Numbered from the stretch's first letter, positions 54,401-63,616 are shown. The stretch: 64,000 bases of DNA from Corynebacterium sp. J010B-136 (GCF_002967075.1 NZ_PUGE01000002.1:62001-126000); one strand, 5' to 3'. Numbers and translations are program-made. Notes: generated by a model not told the origin, from the letters alone.

Positions 54401-55178
54401 TGACCGCCTGGCTACGATTGCCCAAAATAACGACCTGGGCGCGGGCATGGCCGTGGCGATGAAGGACTTGGAGATGCGTGGTGCCGGCAACGTGCTGGGC
54501 GCGCAGCAATCCGGCCACATCGCGGGCGTTGGCTTTGACCTCTACGTGCGCCTGGTTTCTGAGGCAGTGGATGCCTTCAAGGCCCTCGCGCGCGGCGAGA
54601 TGCCTAAGGCGACAGATAATGGGCCGAAGGAAATCCGCATCGACTTGCCTGTCGATGCCCACATCCCAGAGTCCTACATCAACTCCGAGCGCCTGCGCCT
54701 GGAGGTCTACCGCAAGCTCGCTGCCAGCCAGGATGAAAAGGATCTGCGCTTGGCAGTGGAAGAGATGGAGGACCGCTACGGTCCGGTGCCAGAGGAAGTC
54801 GCACGGCTGCTCGCCGTTGCACGGCTGCGCCACCAGGCCCGCGCCGCAGGCGTTACGGACATCACGGTGCAGGGCACCCGGATCAAGATCCACCCAGTCG
54901 ACCTGCCGGATTCCAAGCAGGTTCGCCTCAAGCGCCTGTTCCCAGGTTCCAACTACCGCGCGGCAGCAAAGGCTATTCAGGTATCGTTCCCGAAGGCGGG
55001 TCGGAACGTGACCGCGCCGAAGCTGCGCGATGTGGAATTGTTGCAGTGGATGGCAGATTTCTTGTCGCAGATGTTCGATCTATCTGAGGTGGATGTCACC
55101 GGCGGCAAACGCCAAACCTCGGTGACCACCAAGTCTGGTGTCAAGGGCGGGAAGAATATTATCTCTGTAAGCAACTAG
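51489..55178 (+). CDS. mfd: Transcription-repair coupling factor
   Basis: Releases RNA polymerase stalled at DNA lesions and recruits UvrA. 1229 residues. UvrB-like N-terminal domains 1-3 (about 30-350, FPAWETLPHERLSP) come first. The RNA polymerase-interacting domain begins near 512 (GDFVVHETHGIGKF). The translocase has Walker A GDVGYGKTE (about 672-680), the DEEQRFG box (about 771), SATPIPRTL and motif VI QLRGRVGRS (about 940). The C-terminal UvrA-masking domain (about 1030-1180) follows. AGAAG precedes the ATG. MazG follows 15 nt later. Confidence 0.96.
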   Translation: MSNSPAMLAGLLKVAASDPKLKGLANNVGQDKLHITGIDQARPWAIGTLAHHAPVLVVTATGREAEDLTAELAAMLGQKVGYFPAWETLPHERLSPGADIIGKRARILHQLEHGRLDVVVTAARGYSQPLLEKVTGREPVILREEGEYELEDIVRALEFRAYSRVDMVAKRGEFAVRGGIIDIFPTTLDYPVRVEFWGDEVTDIRQFSIADQRTIPEIEVGSVEVFPARELPITEDIAKRADVLATKHPGNPALVELLSKVGQRIPAEGMEALLPVLSDAKMVPLAAFMPEGTHVVLIAPEKIRTRIADLESTDAEFMAAGWEAAAMGADGPLATKGLDTEASSYRSYESLEASCEKAGLPQWTFAPTGMFIADEADTLPLDFEPGPAPRGDIKEIDAMMAQLLAHTQAGGRAAFIAPAQGAIKRMVERFAEKGIPTKVATPGWQPSPGEVTLYQALSHAGLVFPKVRKHTDAAALPLVVVTETDLTGNRVGDIAGAKRRPAKRRNRVDPLALKQGDFVVHETHGIGKFLKMAERTIQSGDESSRREYIVLEYAPSKRGQPADQLWVPMDSLDMLSKYTGGESPHLSKMGGSDWKNTKKKARAAVREIAGELVELYAKRQASPGHQFPPDTPWQMEMEDNFPYVETEDQMMAIDAVKHDMESQVPMDRVIVGDVGYGKTEVAVRAAFKAVQDGKQVAVLVPTTLLAQQHYDTFAERMGGFPVEIRVLSRFTSTKDSKEIIKQLATGEVDVVIGTHRLLQTGVHWKNLGLIVVDEEQRFGVEHKEHIKALKASVDVLTMSATPIPRTLEMSMAGIREMSTILTPPEDRHPVLTYVGAYEDKQVAAAIRRELLRDGQTFFIHNKVSDIEKKARELRDLVPEARVVVAHGQMNEELLEKTVQGFWDREYDVLVCTTIVETGLDISNANTLIVENAHHMGLSQLHQLRGRVGRSRERGYAYFLYPKGATLTETSYDRLATIAQNNDLGAGMAVAMKDLEMRGAGNVLGAQQSGHIAGVGFDLYVRLVSEAVDAFKALARGEMPKATDNGPKEIRIDLPVDAHIPESYINSERLRLEVYRKLAASQDEKDLRLAVEEMEDRYGPVPEEVARLLAVARLRHQARAAGVTDITVQGTRIKIHPVDLPDSKQVRLKRLFPGSNYRAAAKAIQVSFPKAGRNVTAPKLRDVELLQWMADFLSQMFDLSEVDVTGGKRQTSVTTKSGVKGGKNIISVSN

Positions 55179-55179
55179 A

Positions 55180-55185
55180 TAGAAT
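55180..55185 (+). promoter_or_regulatory. -10 element (TAGAAT) of mazG, leaderless type
   Basis: TAGAAT ends 8 nt before ATG 55194 and begins just after the mfd stop. Confidence 0.45.
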
Positions 55186-55193
55186 GCGAGTTC

Positions 55194-55847
55194 ATGACCG
55201 TATTATTACTCGATGAACGCTGGCCTACTTTGATTCCGATGGAGTGGGTGGGCAAATTATCAGGACCGGTCACTTTCCACCCTGAGGTCCCCGTCAAGGT
55301 GCAGTGGAATATCAGCGCAATCCTTGATGCATCGGATAGCCAATCGGACGAGCTCTACGTCGCCTTTGATGAAGACCTTCCCGAGGTACGCGAGCGCATC
55401 GACGCCGGCGCACAGGTCTACGCGGTACCTTCGCGCGAGGATGCCGTCTACCAAGCGCAGCGCGTCATGCACCGCGCCTATTCGCTGGGGGAGTGGGAGC
55501 GCTCGCACACCCATGAGACCTTGCTTCCATACCTGAAAGAAGAGGCCGCCGAATTCGCCGAAGCGGTTTCGAGTGGCGCAGATGATGCCACGGTGAAAGC
55601 AGAGCTTGCCGATGTTTTCCTGCAAGTCCTATTCCACGCCGAAATCGCCAGCCGGCGCGGAGCTTTTGGTATCAACGACGTGGCGCAAGCTTTCATCGAC
55701 AAGCTGCGCAGCCGCGCGCCCTATCTATTCGATGGCACCGTGTTCGTTGTCGACATAGAAACCCAAGACCGCCTGTGGCAAGAAGGAAAGCGCGCCGAGC
55801 TTGCGTACGCTGCGCAATCGCAAGCTGAGAAGAATACCCGTAAATGA
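55194..55847 (+). CDS. mazG: MazG nucleotide pyrophosphohydrolase
   Basis: 217 residues. The all-alpha MazG motif EEAAEFAEAV (about 123-132) and ELADVFLQVLFHAEIA (about 146-161) give the EExxE and ExxD magnesium ligands. Hydrolyses non-canonical or excess NTPs. An N-terminal region of about 90 residues, less conserved, precedes the single MazG domain, as in other actinobacteria. Probably acts with mfd in genome maintenance. Confidence 0.92.
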   Translation: MTVLLLDERWPTLIPMEWVGKLSGPVTFHPEVPVKVQWNISAILDASDSQSDELYVAFDEDLPEVRERIDAGAQVYAVPSREDAVYQAQRVMHRAYSLGEWERSHTHETLLPYLKEEAAEFAEAVSSGADDATVKAELADVFLQVLFHAEIASRRGAFGINDVAQAFIDKLRSRAPYLFDGTVFVVDIETQDRLWQEGKRAELAYAAQSQAEKNTRK

Positions 55848-55868
55848 GCCCGTAATTGAGCCTAGGTC

Positions 55869-56324
55869 TTAGGCCTTTGGCTTGAGGGCTTCGCTGGAGA
55901 GATCAAAAAGCTGCGGGCCAAAATCATTGAGCACGGTGTTGAGCTCGCTGGAGCCAAAAGGCGTCGCAGGATTTGGCTTGACGATGCCACACTTTAGCGC
56001 CTTATCCGCTACCTGACCTGTGTACTTGGTGACCGCGAGGGTAGTCAGATCGGTGGGGTTGCCCTTGGTGCCGCTGGCCTGACGCAGGTTCTGCACCAGC
56101 TCGTTGCGGGTGGTTTCCTTGTTGTAGATGCGTCCGCCGTTGGTGGCGTTCAAGGCATCGAGCGCGCCGCGAACATCGGAGCACTTCGCGTTGTTGATTA
56201 GCCCGGTTGCCACCTTGTCAGCGGCACCGATATTGCCCAGATCCAAAGCAGATGCACCAGTCATCGCGCCAAGTCCTAAGACGCCCGCCAGTGCCGTTGA
56301 TGCAAGAATGCGACGAATTTTCAT
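55869..56324 (-). CDS. Secreted hypothetical protein
   Basis: 151 residues with AGGGG before the ATG. Signal peptide about 1-26 (ending ASA-LD). The mature part is helical with two Cys (KCSD near 47 and KCGI near 112) that may form a disulfide. Resembles small secreted corynebacterial proteins of unknown function. A hairpin-forming inverted repeat lies in its upstream region. Confidence 0.75.
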   Translation of the reverse strand: MKIRRILASTALAGVLGLGAMTGASALDLGNIGAADKVATGLINNAKCSDVRGALDALNATNGGRIYNKETTRNELVQNLRQASGTKGNPTDLTTLAVTKYTGQVADKALKCGIVKPNPATPFGSSELNTVLNDFGPQLFDLSSEALKPKA

Positions 56325-56353
56325 TTTTAACCCCTTTAATCACCAGTGAAAGG

Positions 56354-56370
56354 TGTGGCGAAGCGCCACA
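56354..56370. repeat. Inverted repeat upstream of the secreted protein gene
   Basis: TGTGGCG-AAG-CGCCACA, perfect 7-bp arms, 30 nt before the start. It may be a leader hairpin or an operator; it does not fit the GlxR consensus. Confidence 0.55.
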
Positions 56371-56527
56371 AATAACGGTACTGAGCCTAACCCACACTGT
56401 GAAAGAAATCTATCAAAGTGATAAAAGTTAATGAAAATGTCATAACTTCTGGCTGGGTTCTGTCTGAGGGAGCGCTGTGAAGGTCATTGGGTGTGGTGGG
56501 GCATTATGGCCCGCTTCGACAACTAGG

Positions 56528-56533
56528 TAGAAT
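56528..56533 (+). promoter_or_regulatory. -10 element (TAGAAT) of the lytic transglycosylase gene, leaderless type
   Basis: TAGAAT ends 7 nt before GTG 56541, which supports that GTG as the start. Confidence 0.55.
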
Positions 56534-56540
56534 CCCCGGG

Positions 56541-57353
56541 GTGACTGACAAGACTCGACGAACCCTGGTGAGAGGGTGTGGCTGCGGCGTAGTGATCGCA
56601 GTTATCCTCGTTGGAGCCTTAGTGATCTTGATTGGCACCGCGCTTTTTGACAGCTTTTCCAACCGCGGAGTCTCACCTTCGCGGACCTTGCAGCCAGTGC
56701 CAGAAGATGTTCCGCCAACCGCGCCCGCCGAGGTAGCGGAAATAGACGTCAACGCGCCCGGCCGCACCGCTGACCGTTTGACCTATTGGGCTGCCGATTT
56801 AGCGGAACAAACCGGCATCGACCCCCAGGCTCTGCGTGCCTATGGAAACGCGGAGCTCATCGCCAAGCAATCCTGGCCTGAGTGCAATCTGCGATGGAAT
56901 ACGCTCGCTGGAATCGGGTGGGTGGAAACTCGTCACGGTACCTACAGTGGTAACTTCTTCAAGCCTTCGAAGCTGGATGAAAATGGCTACGCCGACCCGC
57001 CGATTATCGGTATTCCGCTGGATGGAACCAATAACACAGCAAAGATCCTCGACACCGACGACGGCGAATTTGATAACGACACCGAATTTGACCGCGCCGT
57101 AGGTCCGATGCAATTTATTCCTGAATCCTGGGCGCGCCACGGCCGCGACGCCGACGGTGATAATTACCCCAACCCGCAACAAATTGATGACGCTGCACTC
57201 TCGGCCGCCAACCTCCTGTGCTCCCACGGCCGCGACCTTTCCGCTGAACAGGACTGGTTGGACGCGATTTATTCCTATAACTATTCCAACGACTACGTCT
57301 CACGTGTGGCGCGCGCCGCCAATTCCTATGCCATAGGCCAGCCGGCGAACTAG
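56541..57353 (+). CDS. Lytic transglycosylase (MltB/SLT_2-like)
   Basis: 270 residues from GTG 56541; the frame runs upstream to 56487 but the -10 element lies inside that part. One N-terminal membrane helix (about 14-36) anchors it. The domain has GIGWVETRHGTYSG with the catalytic Glu (about 129-134), then RAVGPMQFIPESWARHGRDADGD and ANLLCSHGRDL, all MltB-type marks. Cleaves peptidoglycan glycan strands at the outer face. Precedes eno in the usual corynebacterial order. Confidence 0.92.
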   Translation: MTDKTRRTLVRGCGCGVVIAVILVGALVILIGTALFDSFSNRGVSPSRTLQPVPEDVPPTAPAEVAEIDVNAPGRTADRLTYWAADLAEQTGIDPQALRAYGNAELIAKQSWPECNLRWNTLAGIGWVETRHGTYSGNFFKPSKLDENGYADPPIIGIPLDGTNNTAKILDTDDGEFDNDTEFDRAVGPMQFIPESWARHGRDADGDNYPNPQQIDDAALSAANLLCSHGRDLSAEQDWLDAIYSYNYSNDYVSRVARAANSYAIGQPAN

Positions 57354-57495
57354 CCCCGAAATATCCGCAAATTTTCCCCGAATCTGTCATTATATGCACC
57401 GTTCTGGAAGAATTACTTGCAAGGTGCGATGAGGCCTGCCACTTAAACCGGTAGGCTGTAGCGTGCGTGACGGTAAGCTGCGCACCGCATATTGA

Positions 57496-58803
<1,308 letters not shown>

Positions 58804-58844
58804 ACGAAGTAAACCTTACGGGCGCCAAGCCCACTAGGTTTTTA

Positions 58845-58876
58845 AAACCCCAGTGCCATCTTTCGCACTGGGGTTT
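58845..58876 (+). terminator. Terminator after eno
   Basis: AAACCCCAGTGC / GCACTGGGGTTT perfect stem, 8-nt loop, then GTTC. Confidence 0.85.
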
Positions 58877-59007
58877 GTTCATGGGATTAGCTTTGTCGAC
58901 GAACTCGAACCGTCGTTTCGGCGGATCGCCGCGACTTTTAATCTGGCAATTTTATGAGTATTTCACTTCTGTCACGCGTGCCACGTGAGTTCGCGCCGTT
59001 GCGGCGC

Positions 59008-59013
59008 TAGGAT
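59008..59013 (+). promoter_or_regulatory. -10 element (TAGGAT) of divIC, leaderless type
   Basis: TAGGAT ends 9 nt before ATG 59023. Confidence 0.4.
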
Positions 59014-59022
59014 GAGAAATCT

Positions 59023-59778
59023 ATGGCTAGTGAGAAACAGCAGAAACCCAAGAAGTCCCGGACCACCGTACCGGTGGCTTCGCGTGCTGCTGACCGCAAA
59101 GCCACTTCCAAGTCCAAGACCAGCCCCGCGGGTACCGGACGAACCCGCAACCGCCTCGACCTTGTCGGCTTCGGCGTCTTGGTTCTGGTCGCGCTGCTTA
59201 TTCTTGCTGTCATCGCCGTGCCCCTGCGCAACTACTACCAGGGCCGAACTGAGATCATCCGCCTGGATGAGTCGATCATGGCCAAGCAGGACGAGAAAGA
59301 GCGCCTGCTCACTGAGATCGATAAGTACAAAAGCGATGCCTACATTGAACAAGAGGCACGGCGTCGCCTCGGCGTTGTTGAGGAAGGCGAGGTCGCTTTC
59401 CGCATCTTGGATCCCGAAATCACCTCCGGCGACAGCGTGACCACCGACGAACAAGCCGAAGCCGAAAGCCGCAACTGGCACGAAGTTCTGTGGGACTCTA
59501 TTGCCGAAGCCCCAGACCCAGAGGCCACAAATTACTCTCCGGGTGAACAATCCCCGGCAGAAGAAACTCCTGCCGGCGGTGCTCCCGCTGGTGGCGATTC
59601 CACCGACGGCGCCACAGAAGGCGATGGCTCCAACGGTGGCTCCCCAGAAGAAGGTTCCCCAGCCGGCGACGGCAACCAAGAAGGTGACGCACCGGTAGGC
59701 AACGTCGTTGAAGAAGAACCAGACGCTCCGGACCCAGTCGGAGAAATGCCGCCAGGCGAAGTCCCTTCCGGCCAATAG
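59023..59778 (+). CDS. Septum formation initiator family protein (DivIC/FtsB-like)
   Basis: Cell-division protein of the FtsB/DivIC type. 251 residues: a basic cytoplasmic N-terminus (about 1-45), one membrane helix (about 47-69) and a coiled coil (about 75-115, LDESIMAKQDEKERLLTEI). The conserved YIEQEARRRLGVVEEGE follows, then an unusually long Pro/Gly/Glu-rich low-complexity tail (about 165-251). After its TAG the same frame stays open to 60147 across a tandem repeat. Confidence 0.9.
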   Translation: MASEKQQKPKKSRTTVPVASRAADRKATSKSKTSPAGTGRTRNRLDLVGFGVLVLVALLILAVIAVPLRNYYQGRTEIIRLDESIMAKQDEKERLLTEIDKYKSDAYIEQEARRRLGVVEEGEVAFRILDPEITSGDSVTTDEQAEAESRNWHEVLWDSIAEAPDPEATNYSPGEQSPAEETPAGGAPAGGDSTDGATEGDGSNGGSPEEGSPAGDGNQEGDAPVGNVVEEEPDAPDPVGEMPPGEVPSGQ

Positions 59779-59826
59779 TCCCTTCCCACCACAAATTCGT
59801 GCCAACTAGCAGCTCCCGACCAGCAG

Positions 59827-59882
59827 CCAAGCAGCAGCAGCCAAGCAGCAGCCGCCAAGCAGCAGCCGCCAAGAAGCAGCCG
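59827..59882. repeat. 14-nt tandem repeat, four units
   Basis: Units CCAAGCAGCAGCAG, CCAAGCAGCAGCCG (twice) and CCAAGAAGCAGCCG, then a decaying CCAAAAACGG. Unit length is not a multiple of three, unlike coding repeats. It lies between divIC and the inverted HNH gene in a 242-nt gap with no other supported gene. Confidence 0.85.
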
Positions 59883-60019
59883 CCAAAAACGGTGCCCTCC
59901 GGAAGGCAAATCCTCCGGGGATAAACCTTCCGTGAGTCAGCAAGCTAGGAAGAGCGGCAAAACAGGAAAGCGGAAGCCCACTTTCCCTCGCCTTGAATGC
60001 GTTTTAACTAACCAGGTAC

Positions 60020-61675
60020 TTATGAAGCCCGTCTTACAGGCCCGCGCTTTGTATCAATATCGAACAATGCGCCCTCTGCCTCGCTCGCTGTCGGCGGCGG
60101 ACCCTCGTCTGCTTCTTGGGTTCCTCGCTGAGCAGCTCGCCGTCTAAACTGAGCCGCTGCAGATTCTTCCGCTGTTGCAGATTCGTTGAATATGAGGCCA
60201 TCTTCGCCGGGCATTCGTTTACCCACCCGCCCGGTATACGGATCCCGTTTCGAGTGCCCCATGCCATTGCGGAAGTCATGATTATCGTTGTTATCTACAT
60301 GGTGTCTTCTACACAGCAGCGTGAGGTTCCGGATATCGGTTGCTCCTCCATGCTGCCATGCCACTAGGTGGTGAACATCAGTTTCTGCCATCGGCCTATT
60401 GCACCCCGGGGCTGAACAACAAAGTTCCGCAGCCAAAAGTGCGAGTTTCTGCGCAAATGACGCAGTTCTCTTTGTTCTTCCTAGTGCTAGCGGTTGGAAA
60501 TTCTCTGGGTCGAGAATCGCCAGGTAGTCGCTGGCCCCTTGTGAGAGTCTCACCAAATCCCAGACGGTGAGTTTATGTCCTGTATCGGTTGTGAACTCTG
60601 ATTCGGGGGAGAGGGCTTCAAGGTCATCTAGTGTCGCAGACACAACGATGGAACCAAGTCCAGACCTCGGGTCCTTGCCTTCAACGTACTGAGAGCACAC
60701 TTCCATCAGTTGGTCGTGTCGGCGCTGCCCAAAAGTACGGTTGTCCTCCTCCGGAGGAAGCTCTGGACCGCCGGGGCGCTGTGCAGGAAGGAGTACTTTA
60801 GCCAGCAAGGCTGCGCCGAGAGCATCGGTGCGGATCGATAACTGCACCATGCCGTCGGCATCCGGCTCACCCATCCAGAGATTGCGCTTACGGGTGGCAG
60901 CAAAAGGGTCTTTCTTGCCATTAGGCATGTTTCCCGCGGCGTTCGCATTGGTGACTTGCTTGCGAAGCCACTTGCGTAAGTCTTCAGGGGACCGCTTCTT
61001 TGACTCTTCCAGAGCCTTTGCACGGAGCTCCTGAGGTCCTGGCTGGGCGTACTTGTTTAAATTGCGAAGCTCTTGCTCAATGATCTTGGCAATCTCTGCG
61101 CTCGCCGCCTCTTCAGCCATCTTTCGGCGACGTTCTTCTTGCGCTTTGCGTTCACGCTCAGCGCGGCGTTCAGCTTCCTCTTTGGCCTTTTCATGCTCGC
61201 GGCGAGCTGCGTCCTCAGCCTCTTTCTTTTTGCGTTGCGCTTCCTCTTCCGCTTCTTGGCGTTGCCGCTCTTGTTCTTCTTCGCTTAAGCCTTCGTCAGG
61301 TTCGGCAATAGGCTCTTGTTCAACTGGCTCAGGATCTGGAACTGGATCCGGGGTGATCTTGCCGTAAAGACTATTACCCGCGGTAAGGCGCATGGCAGCC
61401 TCCGCGTGGGTGAGGCCGAGGCACTTAGTGAGATAGTCAGTAGAGCGGGAAGAGCCCACGAGACGACCAGCGTCGTCTCGCTCAGCCATGAAAGCGAATG
61501 CTGCATCGAGCAAAGTCTTGCGGTGGAGTGATTCTTCAAAGCGTTCGAAATCAGTGTGAATGCTGTAGAAATCAACATCTTCGATGTGTTCAAATGCTGC
61601 ACACAGCTTATCGACGCCTTCAATCACAAGATTGACGGCATCCTTTATGTTCGATGTGATTGTTGCATTATTCAT
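60020..61675 (-). CDS. DUF222-HNH endonuclease family protein with an inserted charged coiled coil
   Basis: 551 residues from ATG 61675, with GAGAGGGGGG just upstream; a Met six codons earlier contains that site. The N-terminal DUF222 part (about 1-95) is split from its remainder by a Glu/Arg/Lys/Ala-rich helix of about 90 residues (about 118-205). The C-terminal HNH motif runs LCCSAPGCNRPMAETDVHHLVAWQHGG, then LTLLCRRHHVDNN, with both Cys-x-x-x-Cys-type ligands and the His pair. This is the actinobacterial 13E12-type repeat family, often multicopy. It interrupts the divIC-DUF501 order on the opposite strand, suggesting insertion. Confidence 0.88.
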   Translation of the reverse strand: MNNATITSNIKDAVNLVIEGVDKLCAAFEHIEDVDFYSIHTDFERFEESLHRKTLLDAAFAFMAERDDAGRLVGSSRSTDYLTKCLGLTHAEAAMRLTAGNSLYGKITPDPVPDPEPVEQEPIAEPDEGLSEEEQERQRQEAEEEAQRKKKEAEDAARREHEKAKEEAERRAERERKAQEERRRKMAEEAASAEIAKIIEQELRNLNKYAQPGPQELRAKALEESKKRSPEDLRKWLRKQVTNANAAGNMPNGKKDPFAATRKRNLWMGEPDADGMVQLSIRTDALGAALLAKVLLPAQRPGGPELPPEEDNRTFGQRRHDQLMEVCSQYVEGKDPRSGLGSIVVSATLDDLEALSPESEFTTDTGHKLTVWDLVRLSQGASDYLAILDPENFQPLALGRTKRTASFAQKLALLAAELCCSAPGCNRPMAETDVHHLVAWQHGGATDIRNLTLLCRRHHVDNNDNHDFRNGMGHSKRDPYTGRVGKRMPGEDGLIFNESATAEESAAAQFRRRAAQRGTQEADEGPPPTASEAEGALFDIDTKRGPVRRAS

Positions 61676-61850
61676 GGCTACCCCCCTCTCCATTTTAATC
61701 TGTTCTAAACTTCTGTCACTTATCTTAGCTCACCCACACGCCATCGCAACCCTTGTTATCGAACTGTTATTCGAACGTCGAAACTTTAAATATGCACGTT
61801 AAAGTGTCCAGTGAAAAACCTTTTAGTTAGTTCCCAATTGAAGTACATGG

Positions 61851-61856
61851 AATAAT
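61851..61856 (+). promoter_or_regulatory. -10-like element (AATAAT) of the DUF501 gene
   Basis: AATAAT ends 6 nt before ATG 61863. A new promoter here would be needed, since the HNH gene separates DUF501 from divIC. Confidence 0.4.
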
Positions 61857-61862
61857 GACGGC

Positions 61863-62408
61863 ATGACCGTATCTGACGCAGATCTCTCCATTGTTACCGA
61901 ACAGCTCGGCCGTGAACCCCGCGGTGTTGTTGATATTTCCTACCGCACGCCTGATGGCCAGCCCGCGGTGATTAAAACAGTTCCAAAGTTGCCGGATGGA
62001 ACACCTTTTCCAACGCTGTACTACTTAACTGATCCGCGCCTGACCGCTGAGGCCTCGCGCCTTGAAGTGGCTCACGTTATGAAGTGGATGGAAGCGCGTC
62101 TGGAAGAAGACGAGCAGTTGCAGGCGGACTACCGCAATGCACATGAGCACTTTTTGAAAGAGCGCAATGCGATGGAAGATCTTGGCACTGACTTCTCCGG
62201 CGGCGGCATGCCAGACCGTGTGAAGTGCCTGCACGTCCTGATTGCCTATGCCTTGGCAGAGGGGCCAGAGCACTTCCGCTTTGGCACAGAGGCAGTAGCC
62301 ATGGCCGCTGATCATGGTAAGCTTCGCGGGTCAGCCATCCCACAGGATTGGCCAACGACTAAGGAGCTAGGGATCGACCTGGACCAGTTTGATTTTTCTA
62401 ACGCCTAA
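61863..62408 (+). CDS. DUF501 family protein
   Basis: 181 residues. Family pattern: EQLGREPRGVVDISYRTPDGQP, a PFPTLYYLTDPRL segment (about 53-65), and VKCLHVLIAYALAEGP (about 120). Function is not established; the gene is widely kept next to divIC and ppx in actinobacteria. It ends 17 nt before ppx, with GGGGAG-like purines between, so the two are likely co-transcribed. Confidence 0.9.
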   Translation: MTVSDADLSIVTEQLGREPRGVVDISYRTPDGQPAVIKTVPKLPDGTPFPTLYYLTDPRLTAEASRLEVAHVMKWMEARLEEDEQLQADYRNAHEHFLKERNAMEDLGTDFSGGGMPDRVKCLHVLIAYALAEGPEHFRFGTEAVAMAADHGKLRGSAIPQDWPTTKELGIDLDQFDFSNA

Positions 62409-62425
62409 GGTGGGGAGCTTTTAAA

Positions 62426-63388
62426 ATGACTCGTGTAGCAGCCATTGATTGTGGCACAAATTCTATCCGCCTACTTATCTCCGATGTGCGCCCCGGTGGC
62501 AGCGTTCGGGACGTCCACCGTTCCATGGAGATCGTTCGCCTTGGGCAAGGCGTAGATGCTCATGGCGAATTCCAGCCGGAGGCAATTGAGCGCACTCGCG
62601 TTGCTCTTGCAAAGTACGTGCAGCAGATGAAATTTGAGGGCGTTACACGTGTCCGCATGGTTGCTACTTCGGCGACTCGCGATGTGGGCAACGCCGAGGA
62701 ATTCTTCAAAATGACCGAAGAGTTGCTGGGGGAAATCCAGCCCGGGGCGCGCGCAGAAGTTATTTCCGGGGAAGAAGAAGCATTGCTGTCATTCCAAGGT
62801 GCCGTGCGGGATCTTTCCAAGGACCGCAGCCCATACTGCGTCATTGACCTCGGCGGCGGTTCGACAGAATTTATTGTGGGTAGCGCTGACGGTGAGATTA
62901 TCGGTTCGCACTCAGCTCGCATGGGCTGCGTGCGCATCACTGAGCGCATGATGCCTTCGGATCCGCCGACGGAGACTGAGGTGGAGATTGCTTCGGACTA
63001 CGTCGCAGAGCGCATGTCTGAGGTAGAAAAGATTGTTCCTATCAGTGAAGCCGTAACTTTTGTCGGTTGCGCAGGTACCTTCACTACGCTTTCTGCGCTG
63101 GCCCAGGGCTTGGAAAGCTACGACGCTGAGCTCATCCACGGTTCGGAGCTGCGTTTCGATGCCCTCCGCGTCCTGACCAAGCAGCTCATCGCCGAGTCAG
63201 CAGAGACCCGTGCGCTAAATCCTGTTATCCACCCAGGCCGCGCTGATGTCATCGGCGGCGGTTCAGTAGCTGTGGAAGGTATTATGCAGATGATTGAGCG
63301 CAACAGCTCTGCGCGTTCGTTCTATATCAGCGAAAAGGACATTCTGGATGGTCTGACCGCCACAATTGTCGCGGAGATGTACTCTTAA
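62426..63388 (+). CDS. ppx: Ppx/GppA family exopolyphosphatase
   Basis: 320 residues, actin-like ATPase fold. DCGTNSIRLLI (8-18), ATSATRDVGN (about 81), the SGEEEALLSF segment with the catalytic Glu (about 115) and IDLGGGSTEFIVG (about 138-150) are diagnostic. Releases phosphate from polyphosphate, or 5'-phosphate from pppGpp. The short form lacks the C-terminal HD-like domain of E. coli Ppx; C. glutamicum has two such short proteins (Ppx1, Ppx2). Confidence 0.93.
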   Translation: MTRVAAIDCGTNSIRLLISDVRPGGSVRDVHRSMEIVRLGQGVDAHGEFQPEAIERTRVALAKYVQQMKFEGVTRVRMVATSATRDVGNAEEFFKMTEELLGEIQPGARAEVISGEEEALLSFQGAVRDLSKDRSPYCVIDLGGGSTEFIVGSADGEIIGSHSARMGCVRITERMMPSDPPTETEVEIASDYVAERMSEVEKIVPISEAVTFVGCAGTFTTLSALAQGLESYDAELIHGSELRFDALRVLTKQLIAESAETRALNPVIHPGRADVIGGGSVAVEGIMQMIERNSSARSFYISEKDILDGLTATIVAEMYS

Positions 63389-63484
63389 AACAGCATTAAG
63401 GGACCCCGAGTTTCCTTTTCTTTAAAGTGTTTTATAAACTAAAGCAGTGCTTTCGGCGCGTAGCCTACGTGCTGCTTTATGCAC

Positions 63485-63557
63485 GCCCCCATAGCCCAAT
63501 GGCAGAGGCAGTTGACTTAAAATCAATCCAGTGTCGGTTCGAGTCCGACTGGGGGCA
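63485..63557 (+). tRNA. tRNA with Leu anticodon TAA and short variable loop
   Basis: 73 nt. Acceptor GCCCCCA / TGGGGGC, D-arm GCC...GGC, anticodon stem GTTGA/TCAAT with loop CTTAAAA (anticodon TAA), variable CCAGT (5 nt), T-stem GTCGG/CCGAC with TTCGAGT, discriminator A. CCA is not encoded. The anticodon reads UUA/UUG Leu codons, yet the variable region is class I, not the long arm of normal tRNA-Leu. Confidence 0.92.
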
Positions 63558-63562
63558 CAATT

Positions 63563-63596
63563 GGCCAGGTAGGAAGTAATTCTTGCCTGGCCTTTT
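63563..63596 (+). terminator. Terminator after the tRNA
   Basis: GGCCAGG / CCTGGCC stem with 16-nt loop and a TTTT tail, 6 nt after the tRNA. Confidence 0.8.
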
Positions 63597-63616
63597 CGCA
63601 TTTGCTTGTCGATGCA

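Noticed and set aside
56354..56370. GlxR site at the TGTGGCG/CGCCACA repeat
   Set aside because: The arms lack the TGTGA/TCACA half-sites, so it is listed only as an inverted repeat.
59827..59882. Tandem repeat as a CRISPR array
   Set aside because: Units are adjacent with no spacers, and no cas genes are present.
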